From: Haliotis asinina
Taxonomy: Eukaryota > Mollusca > Gastropoda > Lepetellida > Haliotidae
DNA: 64,000 bases
Direction of reading: 5' to 3'
NCBI RefSeq assembly: GCF_037392515.1
Contig: NC_090285.1
Coordinates: 2,855,501-2,919,500 of the forward strand
The notes under the pieces were generated by a model. That model was not told the DNA's origin, made no database searches, and worked only from the letters and a program-made list of their open reading frames with translations. Shown here one piece after another: positions 11,395 through 22,910 of the stretch (position 1 is its first letter; each line of letters starts with the position of its first letter). Position numbers and translations under genes: made by a program.

Positions 11395-13613
11395 AACACA
11401 AACACAAACACAAACACAAACACAAACACACACACAAACACACACACAAACACAAACACAAACACACACCTTGGCCAGACCCCACCCGGCAGAAACGCTC
11501 CTTTCCTTGAGCTTCGTAGTCACAGTGCACGCGTCCCGACGTGGGCTGGGGTGAGGTGACCCGCAATGCATCGTCAACAGTTTGCTGGGTAATATGTAAC
11601 CTACCAGCCAATACAACATAGCTACCCTCACAGAGTTCAGACAAACAGCCCTTCAACCTTCAACCTCAGTATTTGTTAGATACAAGTATGACTGTAACAC
11701 TGGCTGTCTGTCAACTACGTGTCTGTCTCAGCGTGTGATATTACTCCACTATACACATGAAGATAAACTGAAAACTCAAAATGTTTAAATTATATAGAAA
11801 TATATTATATAGAATACATTTAAAATGTATATGATTCAGATCAGAAATGCAGATCCTGAGACGTTAAGGTTTGATTTATGTAGAGCGTTTGTATTACAGA
11901 AAGGGGTGGGTTGAAGGGGAAGTAATGTGGTTCAAGAGGACTATGATGGTGATTTACGATATTCTACTTAATGTTCACATTGTCTTGCAATTGACTTCTC
12001 TGTCATAAACAGCAAAGTACAACTTGACGTCATATTAATCAGACTGGAGGTTCTGCATATTGTTCGATTTATCCGCTTATCCTGGGTATCATCTTCTGTC
12101 TGCAGGCCTGGTACTTTCACCGGGATGACGTGGCCCTGAAGGGATTCTTCGAGTTCCTCAAGGATGCCTCTTGCAAGAAGCGGGAGTTCGCCAACAAGCT
12201 GATGGAGTACCAGAACAAGAGAGGTGGCCGCATCGTGTTGCAGGACATCCAGGTAAGCCTCGGTATTGGGTTACAGAGTATCACTTTTAAGACTGAGGTT
12301 TTGCTCTAACCCGTCAGTTAACGTCCATTCAATTAACCACATGGTGAGGCTACCATGAGTCCTATCACCACTGAGGTCTGACATCCACGTCGCCATTAAC
12401 ACGGGTCTATACAACATCTCGTTTACTTGAAGGGGGGGGGAAGAGATAATGAATGTCATTTGTGATCTTGGTCACAGATATCTGAGTTAACCACTAGGCT
12501 ACAGAAAACATCGTTGGTGCAAAGGTTACTGTGAATGATAACATGTGACCTAGTTTCACAGCCAAGTGCAACAGAGACGCATGCCATTATACACAACTAC
12601 CTTCACTCTCCTATATTGACATTCCTGTCGAAGTGCTGCCAACATTAGCAGGAAACAGATTCATACGTGGCCACGTGTACTATTTCTGGAAACTTCGTAA
12701 ACATCAAAGCAATATCATTTCACACCTAGTGATGTTTTCTTGCCAATTCACCATTTGATAAGTTCAGAAAATTAAAACCTCTTGATATCTCAACATATCT
12801 GAGCAGACTTCAGACAATGTAGCCAGACTGAATCGTTTTACCATTATGCGATGTCGATGTAGTCACATACATGGGAACCTGTTGCTACAGAAGCCGCGCC
12901 AGGATGAGTGGGGGACGGGCCTGGATGTGATGCAATCTGCCCTGGCCCTGGAGAAGAGCGTCAACCAGGAGTTCCTGGACCTGCACAAGATCGCCGACTC
13001 CAATACTGACCCACAGGTGCGTACTGTCACAGGCAGGGACCGGGGAACGCGTGGGGAGGAGATGACGTTGAAATGTCAACTTCAGTACAGTAAGAAAAAG
13101 AAATCCCGTAAAGGTTGGAGGAGATAACGGTGAAGGGTCAGGTCAAATACCGTAAAGGGTGGAGGAGATGACGGTGAAGGGTCAGGTCAAATCCCGTAAA
13201 GGGTGGAGGAGATGACGGTGAAGTGTCAGGTCAAATATCCGTAAAGGGTGGAGGGGATAACGATTAAATATCAGGCAAAAACATCGTAAAGGTAGAGGGG
13301 GAAGTCGATATGGTCAAGATACATAAGAATGCGTTTTAAGTCAGATCCCAAACTGTCGGTTAGTGTGTGTCGACCATGATGGACTCAGATCGATACAAGA
13401 TCAAATCTCCATCCCATGAATGATTTTTCTCCTTTTCCACAAATCAACAAAGTCTCTGTCCTCTTACTGCCACAGATGATGGACTTCCTGGAAAGTGAGT
13501 TCCTGGAAGAAGAGGTGGAGATGATCAAGAAGCTCTCCGATCACGTGACCAACCTGAAGCGGGTTGGACCAGGTCTCGGAGAGTACCAGTTTGACCACGA
13601 GACCCTCAGTTAA
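10875..13613 (+). CDS. Ferritin 1: soma-type ferritin with degenerate ferroxidase centre (L-like), four exons
   Basis: Joined exons 10875-10976, 12106-12252, 12891-13016 and 13476-13613 give 170 aa, a normal ferritin length, with phase-0 GT/AG introns. The protein begins [16 protein letters not shown] and ends FDHETLS. Ferritin hallmarks include [17 protein letters not shown] and [10 protein letters not shown]. In human H-chain numbering, Glu27 is Leu, Glu61 and Glu62 are Lys, His65 is Phe and Gln141 is Glu; only Tyr34 and Glu107 of the centre remain. Lys62 facing Glu107, and Glu141, are also found in vertebrate L chains. The threefold-channel acids Asp131 and Glu134 are kept. It should therefore form or join a 24-mer shell but not oxidise Fe(II) by itself. 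TATA box, IRE, reading frame and poly(A) signal are intact, which argues for a working gene. No signal peptide is seen, so it is probably cytosolic. The start is the first ATG after the IRE and aligns with ferritin 2. Confidence 0.93.
10961..11104 (+). repeat. 36-bp tandem repeat of the exon 1 end and its splice donor (4 units)
   Basis: Unit 1 (10961-10996) spans the true exon-intron junction; units 2-4 start at 10997, 11033 and 11069. Each contains an ATG followed by GTGAGT, so donors lie at 10977, 11013, 11049 and 11085. Because 36 is divisible by three and no stop intervenes, each further donor would add the same 12 residues, [12 protein letters not shown]. The frame closes at 11151-11153. 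More decayed copies of the unit run on to about 11310, including a fifth ATG-GTGAGT with the donor at 11294, which is out of frame. Confidence 0.93.
11105..11312 (+). repeat. Decayed continuation of the exon 1 donor repeat
   Basis: Blocks such as 'ctatagctatgtctacc' followed by 'gggtgtcacgcctat' recur at about 11150-11280. They match the unit above with deletions, and the stretch ends with a good ATG-GTGAGT copy at 11291-11299. Confidence 0.75.
11345..11468. repeat. (CA)n and (CAAACA)n microsatellite in ferritin 1 intron 1
   Basis: A run of 'ac' dinucleotides grades into 'aaacac' hexamers. Long Thr/His or Cys/Val frames through it are artefacts. Confidence 0.97.
12106..12252 (+). CDS. Ferritin 1 exon 2
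   Basis: Acceptor ...TCTGCAG, donor GTAAGC. Encodes 49 residues starting [15 protein letters not shown] and ending GRIVLQDIQ. The segment [10 protein letters not shown] replaces the usual EEREHAEKL, which removes the Glu61/Glu62/His65 iron ligands. Length and phase equal those of exon 2 of ferritin 2. Confidence 0.94.
12270..12510 (-). repeat. Possible SINE family A fragment in ferritin 1 intron 2
   Basis: On the minus strand 'gtagcctagtggttaa' (around 12485-12500) matches the tRNA-like head of the SINE at 47.6 kb. The rest is too diverged for a firm border. Confidence 0.35.
12891..13016 (+). CDS. Ferritin 1 exon 3
   Basis: Acceptor GCTACAG, donor GTGCGT. Encodes 42 residues, [10 protein letters not shown]... 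to ...DSNTDPQ, and includes LEKSVNQ with the Glu107 equivalent. Confidence 0.94.
13048..13312. repeat. About 44-bp minisatellite in ferritin 1 intron 3
   Basis: Five to six imperfect copies of a unit containing 'ggaggagatgacggtgaag' and 'gtcaggtcaaat'. Outer copies are more diverged than central ones. Unlike the intron 1 array, the unit is purely intronic. Confidence 0.88.
13476..13613 (+). CDS. Ferritin 1 exon 4
   Basis: Acceptor TGCCACAG. Encodes the last 45 residues, [19 protein letters not shown] to ETLS, then TAA at 13611. The Gln141 equivalent is Glu (FLEEEV where ferritin 2 has YLEEQV); the channel residues Asp131 and Glu134 are present. Confidence 0.94.
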   Translation: MMDFLESEFLEEEVEMIKKLSDHVTNLKRVGPGLGEYQFDHETLS

Positions 13614-13862
13614 ACTGGTTCCCGGCCTCCCGGTCACCATGGTAACAGATGCTAACGACCGACAACGCCAACCGCTTATATCCAGTACTTTCTTGTAAGA
13701 ACCCAAATCTTGTAACAGGCACCCTTCATCCAGGGACAACTGACATGAATTCCAAAATGAGATGAAACATTTAACTTTTATACGTGTCTTATTTTTTATA
13801 TATTTTATTTGTTGAATTTTGTTAATGTTCCTTATAAACAACTCCTGGAAAAGAACATCTGC

Positions 13863-13868
13863 AATAAA
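13863..13868 (+). terminator. Ferritin 1 poly(A) signal
   Basis: AATAAA lies 250 bp after the stop codon, after an AT-rich 3' UTR, with a GT-rich stretch downstream. It is the first canonical signal after the coding end. Confidence 0.75.
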
Positions 13869-13997
13869 CCCAAGCATGTGAATGGACGTGTTCATCTTCT
13901 GTATACATCCTCAGTGATGTACCATGAGTAAGCATGGAATCACATCGTACGTGGTGGTCTCCCTGGACCTCCTACAGAAGGACTCGTCAGAAAGGAA

Positions 13998-14155
13998 TGG
14001 GTGAGTTTAGTTTTGCTAATAGCAATATTCCAGCAATATCCAGGCGTTGGGACACAACAAAATGGTTTCAGACACTGTATGTATATTGGGAATCGAACCC
14101 GGATCTTCGTCGTGACGAGCTAATACTTTAAACACCAGACAACCCTAAGGCCTCA
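13998..14155 (-). repeat. SINE family A, diverged copy
   Basis: Contains 'cagcaatattccagcaatat' and then 'gggaatcgaacccgg', the complement of a tRNA B box, in the same order as the fuller copy at 47.6 kb. Confidence 0.75.
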
Positions 14156-14171
14156 CAGTGGAAAATACCAG

Positions 14172-14300
14172 GTTGACTTTAGTTTTCGCCTCATTCAGCA
14201 ATATTCTAGCCATATTGCGGCGGTATGTATATAATCAAGTCTGGATCACAGAATTCATTGATAAACAGCATGAGCATCGATCTACGATGTTCGCAGAGGA
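14172..14300 (-). repeat. SINE family B, partial copy
   Basis: Shows 'tcagcaatattctagccat', 'gcggcggtatgtatataat' and 'aacagcatgagcatcgatct', matching the fuller copy at 44.4 kb. Orientation is given relative to the shared actcactc tail. Confidence 0.75.
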
Positions 14301-16910
14301 CGTCTGCCGCACCTCAGCACCGTACATTCAACGCTCTACATTACACTCTCTGCTTTCTGAGTTTCTGTATTCTGTTGTAAACATTCGGGTTACTACGATT
14401 GTGGTGAAACTCTTAATTTGTATATGTGTGACGAGTGTGTGGATTCTGTAAAGCTGATATGACGATTGAATAAGTGGACTCAAATAATTAACTAAAAGCG
14501 TAGCGCAGCGAAAGAGACACCTAAGCATCCTGTTGGACTGTTTCTGACAAATTATCAGCAGTTTTCCATTACGGTTCTAACAAACAGAACAGACACGTGG
14601 CTGTACCCGAAGGTCAAGGGTCATAACCCTCAGGAAACCATTACATCCGGTAATAGGTTTCTCAAGCTGACGTCATCATCAGCGGTATGGTCAGCAGAGT
14701 ACAGAGAGATGTTCACTCTGTTTTTGCTCCAGGAGCTAATGGTCATTTCAGAGGACATCACTGACAAATGCGCGGCGATATCCCTGGCATATGTGCACCT
14801 TTGTTCTGTCAACTGTCTGCATTCTACATTTTGCATTCGGCGTTCAGCTCTCTTCGCCTTACACTCTATGCTCACATTTCAAGCTTCACTGTGAAGGTTC
14901 TCTATTCAGATTGAAATATAGATTACAAATGTAAGATTATTACAACTAGGTATGACATCGTTATATACATATCAGGGAGCTGAACAATAAAGCAGCTTTC
15001 AAGTGTAATGTAACGCTGCTTCTATGCGCCTCTATATTTTGGACTGTATATTTTAAGTGGCATTTTAATATCATATCGGTTATTATCAGTTATCTTTTTT
15101 ACCACTTAATCCTAGTGGTCTGTGGTAAAACAGATTACACTATGATTATGAATAACCCCGAAACACCAACACCTTCCTGTATGTATTGACGCTAACGAAT
15201 ACAGGACACGTGACGGCATCCGCAGCCATGCATGCAATTACCTCGCTGTGAAGTTGCCCTTTCTGCCGCTAATGGTGTTGGTGTATGGAGTTGTAGTTAG
15301 CCAGTATCGAAGATATTAGTTATATTATCTATCTGCATCGTGGTGAGACTTGTAACACTAATTTTTAACGGTTTAAGGGAGACCTTTCTTCGGCTATCCC
15401 ACTAAATCCTTGCCCCCCTCCCCCTGACTTTGACCTCAAGATCAGAAAGAAGAGTTGTCTTCCATAGCAAACGGTGGCAAGATTGGTCAGCACCATCTTA
15501 CTATTACATCACTTTCAGGTGGAGGAAGGTCGTTAGAAAAAATCGTCCACGTAGGGTCGCATGTTACTACGTCGACGCTCCTTTGGTGCTCTAGTACCTT
15601 CATGTTGTCACTAAAACTTTTGTGAAATCATCACAATCGTCTCGTGGGCGGCCCTGTCCATCTACTCCATGTCCAAATCAGTGTCGCCTGATTACACATA
15701 ACTTTGTGTGATGATACATAATTGTCTAGCGTTATCAATACGTCCATTGAAACTCCGGGGGATTTGACCTCATAAAGATGTAGTACAGTACATTAAATCA
15801 ACATTTATATCACTAGATATGAATCCTATTTTCATACGCCACAAATGACGTATTATGTAAAGACTCACTGTGAGCACATTTGCAATTCCGTGTGAATAAT
15901 ACACCTAACACAACTTCCTCCTGTGACCTCGCTCATCGCCTTTGTCACACACTGGTTTCACCTCTTTCATAATATCATACTAGAGATTAATCATACTTTA
16001 CAATAAGCTGATACAGTCGTAAGAAGACTAAATGTATGGAGCGCTCGGTGTCGGGGACATGTATGCGGATTATCTTAACCCGACATGGTGTACGTGGCTC
16101 ATGATATTGATCATGATCAATCTTATTTACATAACGCTCCCGAATAACTGGAATCTTGAGTGCTGTTATATTATAAAGGCTCAAATGAAAAGTTCTGCGA
16201 GTTCCAGTTGCCAAGCCATCTGCATGATAACATGTGTTAGTTTCCCAGGTGAACACCTAGGCCACTTTAGGTGCACTATGGCAGATATGTGTGGGCACCT
16301 GCACGTCCACGTCTTGTGTGTGTGTGTACATGTGCTGGTGAGGACCGTGCACGTCAATGTGTGACGAGTATGCACGTCTTGGTGTGTGTCGATGTCTTGA
16401 CGTGTGTGACGTCTACGCCATGGTTGTGGATGTACATGTGCCTGTCATACACTTGATGACTTGGCACATTATATTTTTATTATATGTATGCATTAACGAC
16501 TGATGTACCTGACGACCACAGAACAACAATACAACAAGTGACAGTGTGTGAAAATGTGCAAACATCTTCCAGAATACATAAGGATCAGTTCAACACGGAG
16601 TCCTGACAATGTCCCTGTGTTGTCAATAAACTCCGCAGCTCCATAGTCGTCATAGCAGAGAGACAGGTTGACAAGTGGCCAGGGGGACAATATTTCATAA
16701 CGAAACACATTTACAGCATACAGATAGTGACTGGGAGACATTGACGCCTGGACTCGATGTGTGTATACATTCCATATACAGTATACAGATATGATAAGTG
16801 TCCATTTATTGCACCAATCACCTAGACGCCGGCTAGAACTGTACCACTTGTTGATATTATAATTTGGGGTGTCAGCTCACCAGATCATTTTTGCCGATGA
16901 GGATAACGCC
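14301..16910. other. Spacer without a gene
   Basis: AT-rich, with short open frames only and none recognisable. A GT-rich region at about 16300-16420 is simple-sequence-like. Confidence 0.5.
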
Positions 16911-16914
16911 TGTT

Positions 16915-17405
16915 TGGTGTGGTGGCCTAAGCACCTGAGGACGGACAGTCGGCGGTCGATCCCAGACTGAGACATACTAGAATGGGTTGAAAGGGGGGAG
17001 AGACACAGAGAGAGGGAGAGAGAGACAGAGACACACACAGAGAGGGGAGAGAGACAGACACAGAGAGACAGGGGAGAGAGAGAGAGACGGGGAGAGAGAC
17101 AGAGAGAGGGGGAGAGAGACACAGAGAGTGAGGGGGAGAGAGACAGAGACACAGAGAGAGACAGACACAGAGAGAGAGGGGAGAGAGACACAGAGAGAGA
17201 GGGGGAGAGATACAGACAGAGAGAGGGGAGACAAAGACACAGAGAGAGGGGAGAGAGACAGAGACACAGAGAGAGGGGAGAGAGAGAGACAGAGAGAGAG
17301 GGGAGAGAGACAGACACAGAGAGAGAGGAGAGAGAGACAGAGAGAGGGGAGAGACAGAGACACAGAGAGATAGGGGAGAGAGACAGGGACACAGAGAGAG
17401 ACAGA
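16915..17405. repeat. tRNA-like SINE head followed by a (GA)n/(CAGAGA)n tract
   Basis: A tRNA-like head with 'ggcctaagcacctgagg' and B-box-like 'ggtcgatcccag' (16925-16975) runs directly into about 420 bp of GAGAGA/CAGAGACA purine repeat. Long frames rich in Ser/Leu on minus or Arg/Glu on plus come from that tract. Confidence 0.85.
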
Positions 17406-19170
17406 GTTTCATCTTAGCTTCCTCCACATAATACAACTCGGCTGTAATGATCTAAATGCCCATATATTTGGCATACTTCTGTAGTTTGCTGCTACTAAAC
17501 CACGGTAAAATTTAATATGGATATTTAGTTGACCGAGAATGCCTCTCGACCCATATTTTTCAACCCGGACTACTCCTGTGGCCATTAATATGAAGATTGC
17601 TTTCATTTTTCTTATTTGTCCAAATCTTACTTAAATCTACAAAACCGTGTTCTTACTATTACAGTTTCACCTTAGATTCTGTTTTTTCTGACGACAAATA
17701 TGTCACAAGGAACACAAAGGTAGACATTCAGAATCTACATTATGTCCACTGCTTCGTGTCAGATTCTATATATTGTGATGAGGGAAATAAAAACTACACA
17801 CAACACGTGTCAGCTGTAGCTATTTTTATGTATTCCTGATTCGATATGCAGCTGGAAACTGCTATGTATACATGTGTATGTGTAGCAGTCCGTATTATGT
17901 TTCCTCATTAGCTGTAACATCTTCTTCACCAATCCTTATTCACGCAATGAAGATGCATTATCTACTGGACAGTGTAAACGGGAAATTAAGCTTGACAAAG
18001 ATTATACGGAACAATGCACACAGAGTGTTACCTTGAAGTGGTTTCACTTCATAAGATTGGATATGTAGACTCTTCATTGTGTGCATTCTGGATTGTTTGA
18101 ATTATAATTTCGTTAACTGAACCATCTGAAGTGTCAATCCATAAACTACCAACACTGCCGCTACTTTTAACTGTATTTTATTGACGGTCATACGGGGGTT
18201 TTATTACCCACGTGGTACTTCGTAAAGGTGTTTCATAACATATGTGTCATAACACCTTCGAGAGATTTGATTGGTTAATACGTGAACTTTGACGTTACTG
18301 GTACTACTTTCGTCACTCATTCATTCATGCTTTTCATTCACGTTTTCACACCTGAGAGCATGTAAAACGAAAACACTTCTATGGAATTAGATAAAATTTA
18401 TTTCATTTATTGTGGTTACTGGCATTATTTTCAATTCTATGCTAACTCAAGTTTCTGTAATAAAAACGAAAATAAACAATCTATAAACATACGTAAACAA
18501 ATACGTCTAGCAGGCCTCTCATGAGTGTAAACAAATATGGCGTCGCCCGTAAAAGATTGATTTCGTCAAAATTGACGGACAGTTGGTTGGAAGAGTTGTA
18601 AATGCTGTCAAGAGATTGAATACCTTCTGCGTGTATGTTGTCGGGACTGCACAGTAACACACAACATCAAAAGACGAGCGGCGCTCTTGTATCTCTATCA
18701 CTGCCACTGTCAGCCGCATCCATTCGCGTCCTTCCGCACAAACATATTGTCACTGCCATGCCTCCCGTGGTTTCTTATGTAGGGGTTCAAAACCACTTCC
18801 CAGAATCTGAACACAATAGGCTTGAAATCGTCTTCGTTCGAGGTTGTAGGCTGTGTTTTCAGACCCAATTTTCGGTGGAGTCTTCAACATAAACATCGAA
18901 TCTCGACAAGTGGGAATTCCAAGCCGAGATGAGCGTCGGCAAATTATTTACAGTAACTCGTCCTCCGATGAAGAACATTAAGTTCAACTATTTGAGACAT
19001 ACAGTTCCCTGTTATTCACGTTCATCTTTGCTGTTGAGTTTGCCGCTCCAAATTAAATGTCCCTCGTGAAATAATTTTGATTTGTCACTCACTAAAGCTC
19101 GTGACAAGTATTTCACGAGGGACATAAACTTGATATGAAAGGGGAAGCTCGTTTAATATCCTATAAATTA
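17406..19170. other. Spacer without a gene; two hairpins
   Basis: No exon recognised. A short inverted repeat (aaggtgtt / aacacctt) lies at about 18224-18258 and a longer one at 19057-19128. The 18.5-18.95 kb stretch is less AT-rich and could be an old mobile element; I cannot name it. Confidence 0.45.
19057..19128. repeat. Inverted repeat (hairpin) with arms of about 30 bp
   Basis: The left arm contains 'atgtccctcgtgaaata' and the right arm 'tatttcacgagggacat'. Pairing extends imperfectly to 'gtcac/gtgac' next to a loop of about 12 nt. It may be the end of a foldback element or MITE. Confidence 0.8.
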
Positions 19171-19174
19171 ATAA

Positions 19175-20300
19175 CCCTGTCCAAAACTATGGTCACACAG
19201 ACAATGTCTGTGGTCAGACGTATACAAAGTTCTCAAAAACATTCACTGTTCAATCCTAAGTCAACTGTAATGTGCATCACTGGAATCCTCTGCCATTCCT
19301 CATGAAGAACCTGTGCTAATCCCTGTAGATTTTGAACAAGTGGATCCTTTACTTGAACTTGACGCCCCAGATGGTCCCATAAATGCTCAGTTGGGTTGAG
19401 GTCAGGGCTTCTCGCAGGCCACGGTAATCTGTCAACTGCGTTGTTCTGCAAGTATGCGATAACAGCTCTGGAACGATGGGGCCAAGCATTATTGTCCATA
19501 AATACTGGCCGATTGGCGAGGGGTGGTTATCAAAATGCGGGACAACAGCAGCTTCCAGTACTTCCTGTTGGTATCTCTGACCATTGAGTGTCCCTTGAAT
19601 ATTGATAAGATTCAGCTTACAGTCATAGGAGATACACCCCCACACCATTACAGGACCACCACCAAAGGGTTCAGCTGCATGGATCATCCGCTGTTGATTA
19701 ACCTCATTACTCCTTCTCCAAACTTGTCAACGGCCATCAGTAACGCAAAGAAGAAAACGGCTTTCACAGGACCAATGGATCCTGCACCATGTCCTCAGAT
19801 TGTGGTTTTGCCGTTGATTACACCACGCCAAACGTTGAGCCTTGTGTCTATCAGTGAGTGTCTATCAGTGCTGCGACAGGACAAACCAGCTTCATGCATA
19901 CCAATAATCTGCCATCTGGTACTTTCAGAAAGCCTACGCCTCGGCATGTTACAAAAAGTCCAGTTTCAGCACTGTTCGCTTATTGATGCGTCAGTAAGAA
20001 AGCAATGAGGATACTTCATTTCACCTTTTATACCCCTCAGTCGCTTGTACCATGACGGAACTTTAGCATGAAAAGCATGTATTTGAGTCAGCACTTGAAT
20101 TTCATGCTAACTGCATGTGTATTTAGATATAACTGGCTGACGTCTCTGTTTTGATCATTTTTTGTTACAATCGACAATTGTTTTTGGTGGTGCTTAAGTA
20201 ACGCTTATGTGTATATTTCATCAGTATGTCAATGAATAACTTGATAATTAGTCATAATTTCAAACTTTACATATATCCCTAACTATTTTTGTCCAGTGTA
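19175..20300 (-). mobile_element. Tc1/mariner-like DNA transposon remnant
   Basis: On the minus strand the transposase starts near 19947 (MPRRRLSESTRWQIIGMHEAG, a Tc1-type helix-turn-helix start). Then come GGGPVMVWGCISYD at about 19640-19680, DNNAWPHRSRAVI and WPARSPDLNPTEHLWDHLG at 19380-19500, the DDE-domain block. About 715 bp remain of the usual near 1,020 bp. The middle is missing, and there are frame breaks and at least one stop, so it is dead. An AT-rich end at about 20258-20300 (complement 'ctggacaaaaatagttaggg') may be the right inverted terminal repeat; the left end near 19175 matches it only weakly. Confidence 0.88.
19233..19947 (-). pseudogene. Tc1-like transposase pseudogene
   Basis: Broken coding part of the element above. 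The N-terminal DNA-binding segment and C-terminal catalytic segment are recognisable, but they are in different frames and are separated by a deletion of roughly 100 codons. The D of the second catalytic block is seen as MDNNAW; the third position is in TEHLWDHLG. Confidence 0.88.
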
Positions 20301-22700
20301 TATATTTAGATATAGAAAAATACATATAAGTTCATAACTGTGACCAGTAGCTGATGGCGTTCCCTCGTCATTACAACACAATGCATAGATAAGCATAAAA
20401 TGTGAACTGGGTTCACACTGTGTCTGTTTACTATGGGTTGACGCACGCACACATTGGACAACAATGGTAGAATGTAACAAAAGCAAGCGGGTTGATCACG
20501 AGCCCACGAACGGCTAACGGGTAAGGGAAGCTTCACAGTGCTGATAATCCACTGACTCCGTGATTGGTGTCTGTGTTTGATTCGAGTGAGGTTGTCTATG
20601 TCACCAACTGAACACAAGAACACTGGACATGTTGACATCGATACTTTGTGCCCGATTATAAATATAGTTATAAGTGTCACTGATTTGTCCTTGTAACACA
20701 ACAGGGTGCTGCTTGACCCAGTTGCAGTGGTCCAAGATCACATATACTTGACTGTGTCAGATCTGGTGAAGGTTATCAATTATACAGACCAAAGTCATCT
20801 GCAGACAACATGCCACGTGTACGAACACGTTACCTCTGTATCTCTAATTGAGGCCAAGGTCTGTGTTTGAACATGTCTGAAATATCTGCGAAACATGATT
20901 AAAAAATAAATTTCAAACTTCAGTGCACTTAAAGTTTGTTTGGAGGTTGATGTATAGGTAAACTGACCGTGTGGTGACCATACATCCCAACAGAACTCAC
21001 CCCGAAAAACTTGCACAAGAACCGAACTCACCCTAACAAGGATACAACAACTGTTACCTCACCACAGGAACCCACCCAACCACGAGTCACACTGGAAATG
21101 GTACATCTGAACAGTGCTCGTTCTTGCAACGATACATCAGACCGATGTTCATGCTGATGATGACTGAATTTTCTACTCCTGACTCGATTATCTCCAAACC
21201 GCTGCCATATATAGCTGGACTGAGTGAGGAGTTAAACAACAAACAAACAACAATGCATCAGAACACAGCATTATGAGAATGGATACTCATATAGTGTTAG
21301 TAATATGAACTTACAGTTTCGACAGCATGTATCCAGCGGTGTCTCAGATGTTCACCTATACAGAATTAAGCTGCAATTTGAGAGATTTTACCACAATGGT
21401 CAAACGGAAATGGTCTTATAAAGGGGGAACTTTAATTTATAACGGAATTCGGAATAGTATCGTCCATGTTGGTCTCCATGGCTAACTAAACATAAACCAT
21501 ATTTCTGCACATGCTTAACAAATTTGGCTATGAGAATAGTTTTGAGTGTGGTCAACATTTAAAGAACTTGACACATATATACCGTGTTTAATTTCATTTC
21601 CGGAGAATTTCTAGTGACTGAAAACTTAAAACAACGCGACACATATAGACCATGTTTTACTTAATTTTCATTGAAAGTCCACAAAACATTTAATTCATAT
21701 CATCCAACCCCCAGCAGACTGTCCACCTCTCTGACATGTTGATTTCTACACATGTTCACGTCGTACGCACGCTAATAATGAGTAGATACATCAGTGATGC
21801 CACGGTCTGTTGTGGTCTTCATATCTAAGGTCACCGATTAAACATGGGTATCAACACTTGATACATCAGCTTCCCACGGGGAGAAGGCCCAGGTGATATT
21901 AAAAGCATAAGTCACACCTGTGATGAAAGACACCATTGTTCGGATAAGATAACGGTCACTTAGCTGTCCTCTTTCGTTGCTGAAAAGTCCGCTACTTGTA
22001 TAAGAAGTTATATAAGTGCCCGAGGTGAGTTTTTTTCATTTGAAATAAATAAACTAAGAATACCGCGACCTTTTAAATTGGTAACAGTTATATTAAATTC
22101 TGCTAAATGTACCCTAAATAACTGGTACAAATGCATCATCACGTCATGTTTTCGCACCAACTTTCCAACGTCTCACCCTTTCATTTAACGAACAAGATTT
22201 GAAAACCGTTTCTAGGCAAGACAATAAGACTGATTCTTGACTCCGTGTACTGGTGGAGCTACCACAAGGGAAATGTCTCATCAGCCTCAGCGTCTCCGGT
22301 GACATGCACTTACTCTGCAAGTGTCTAATTATATGTTTATCATATGCTGAGTGCGTTGTTCATTGTTAGTTGCAGACCATGTTGTAAATCTGTATGTTTG
22401 TATTCAAATCATTGTAAATCATGGTAGCTGACAACCAGAAGGTTGTACGCATATCGCTTGAAATGTCATTAAAAATGTCATTAGCAAACCTTCACTTTGA
22501 GAGCGTAACTTCGTTGTATGCAAAAGCAGGGTCTGTCTTCACCTCCATGCAGCAATGCATCTGTGACATCATGATCATGTGCCGCTCCAAGTCTCACCTG
22601 TCTGTGGTGGATGACGTCATCTGGGTGATAACGTCTCCTCACAAAAACTGTACAAGAACTGTAATACCAAGGAATGTGTGAGACATACCCAGGCGACTGT
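20301..22700. other. Spacer without a gene
   Basis: No exon recognised. A diverged plus-strand SINE family B fragment lies at about 21135-21240 ('gactcgattatctccaaaccg', 'gccatatatagctgga'). Confidence 0.5.
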
Positions 22701-22704
22701 CGGT

Positions 22705-22910
22705 CGTGAGTGAGTGAGTGACTTTAGTTCTCATCGTTATTCCAACCGTATGGCGGCGGTCCATAAGTGATCATGGTCTGGACCAGACAAACCAGTGATT
22801 AACAGCATGAACATCGATCTGTGCAATTGGGAACCGATGACAACCAAGTCGGTGAGCCTGACCACCCTATCCCTTCAGTCGCCTCTAAGGACAAGTATGG
22901 GTTACTGAAT
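22705..22910 (-). repeat. SINE family B copy
   Basis: Starts with 'gtgagtgagtgagtgacttt', then 'tggcggcggtcc', 'ctggaccagacaaacc', 'aacatcgatctgtgcaattg' and 'gtcggtgagcctgacca'. Its 5' portion has expanded into the tandem array that follows. Confidence 0.88.

Noticed and set aside
11201-11656. Cys/Val- and Thr/His-rich frames
   Set aside because: Run through the CA microsatellite in ferritin 1 intron 1.
16877-17436. Ser/Leu-rich and Arg/Glu-rich frames of 128-171 codons
   Set aside because: Entirely within the GAGA/CAGAGA tract.
22421-22681. 86-codon plus-strand frame as a small gene
   Set aside because: No recognisable domain, no splice or promoter support, and it ends next to a SINE.
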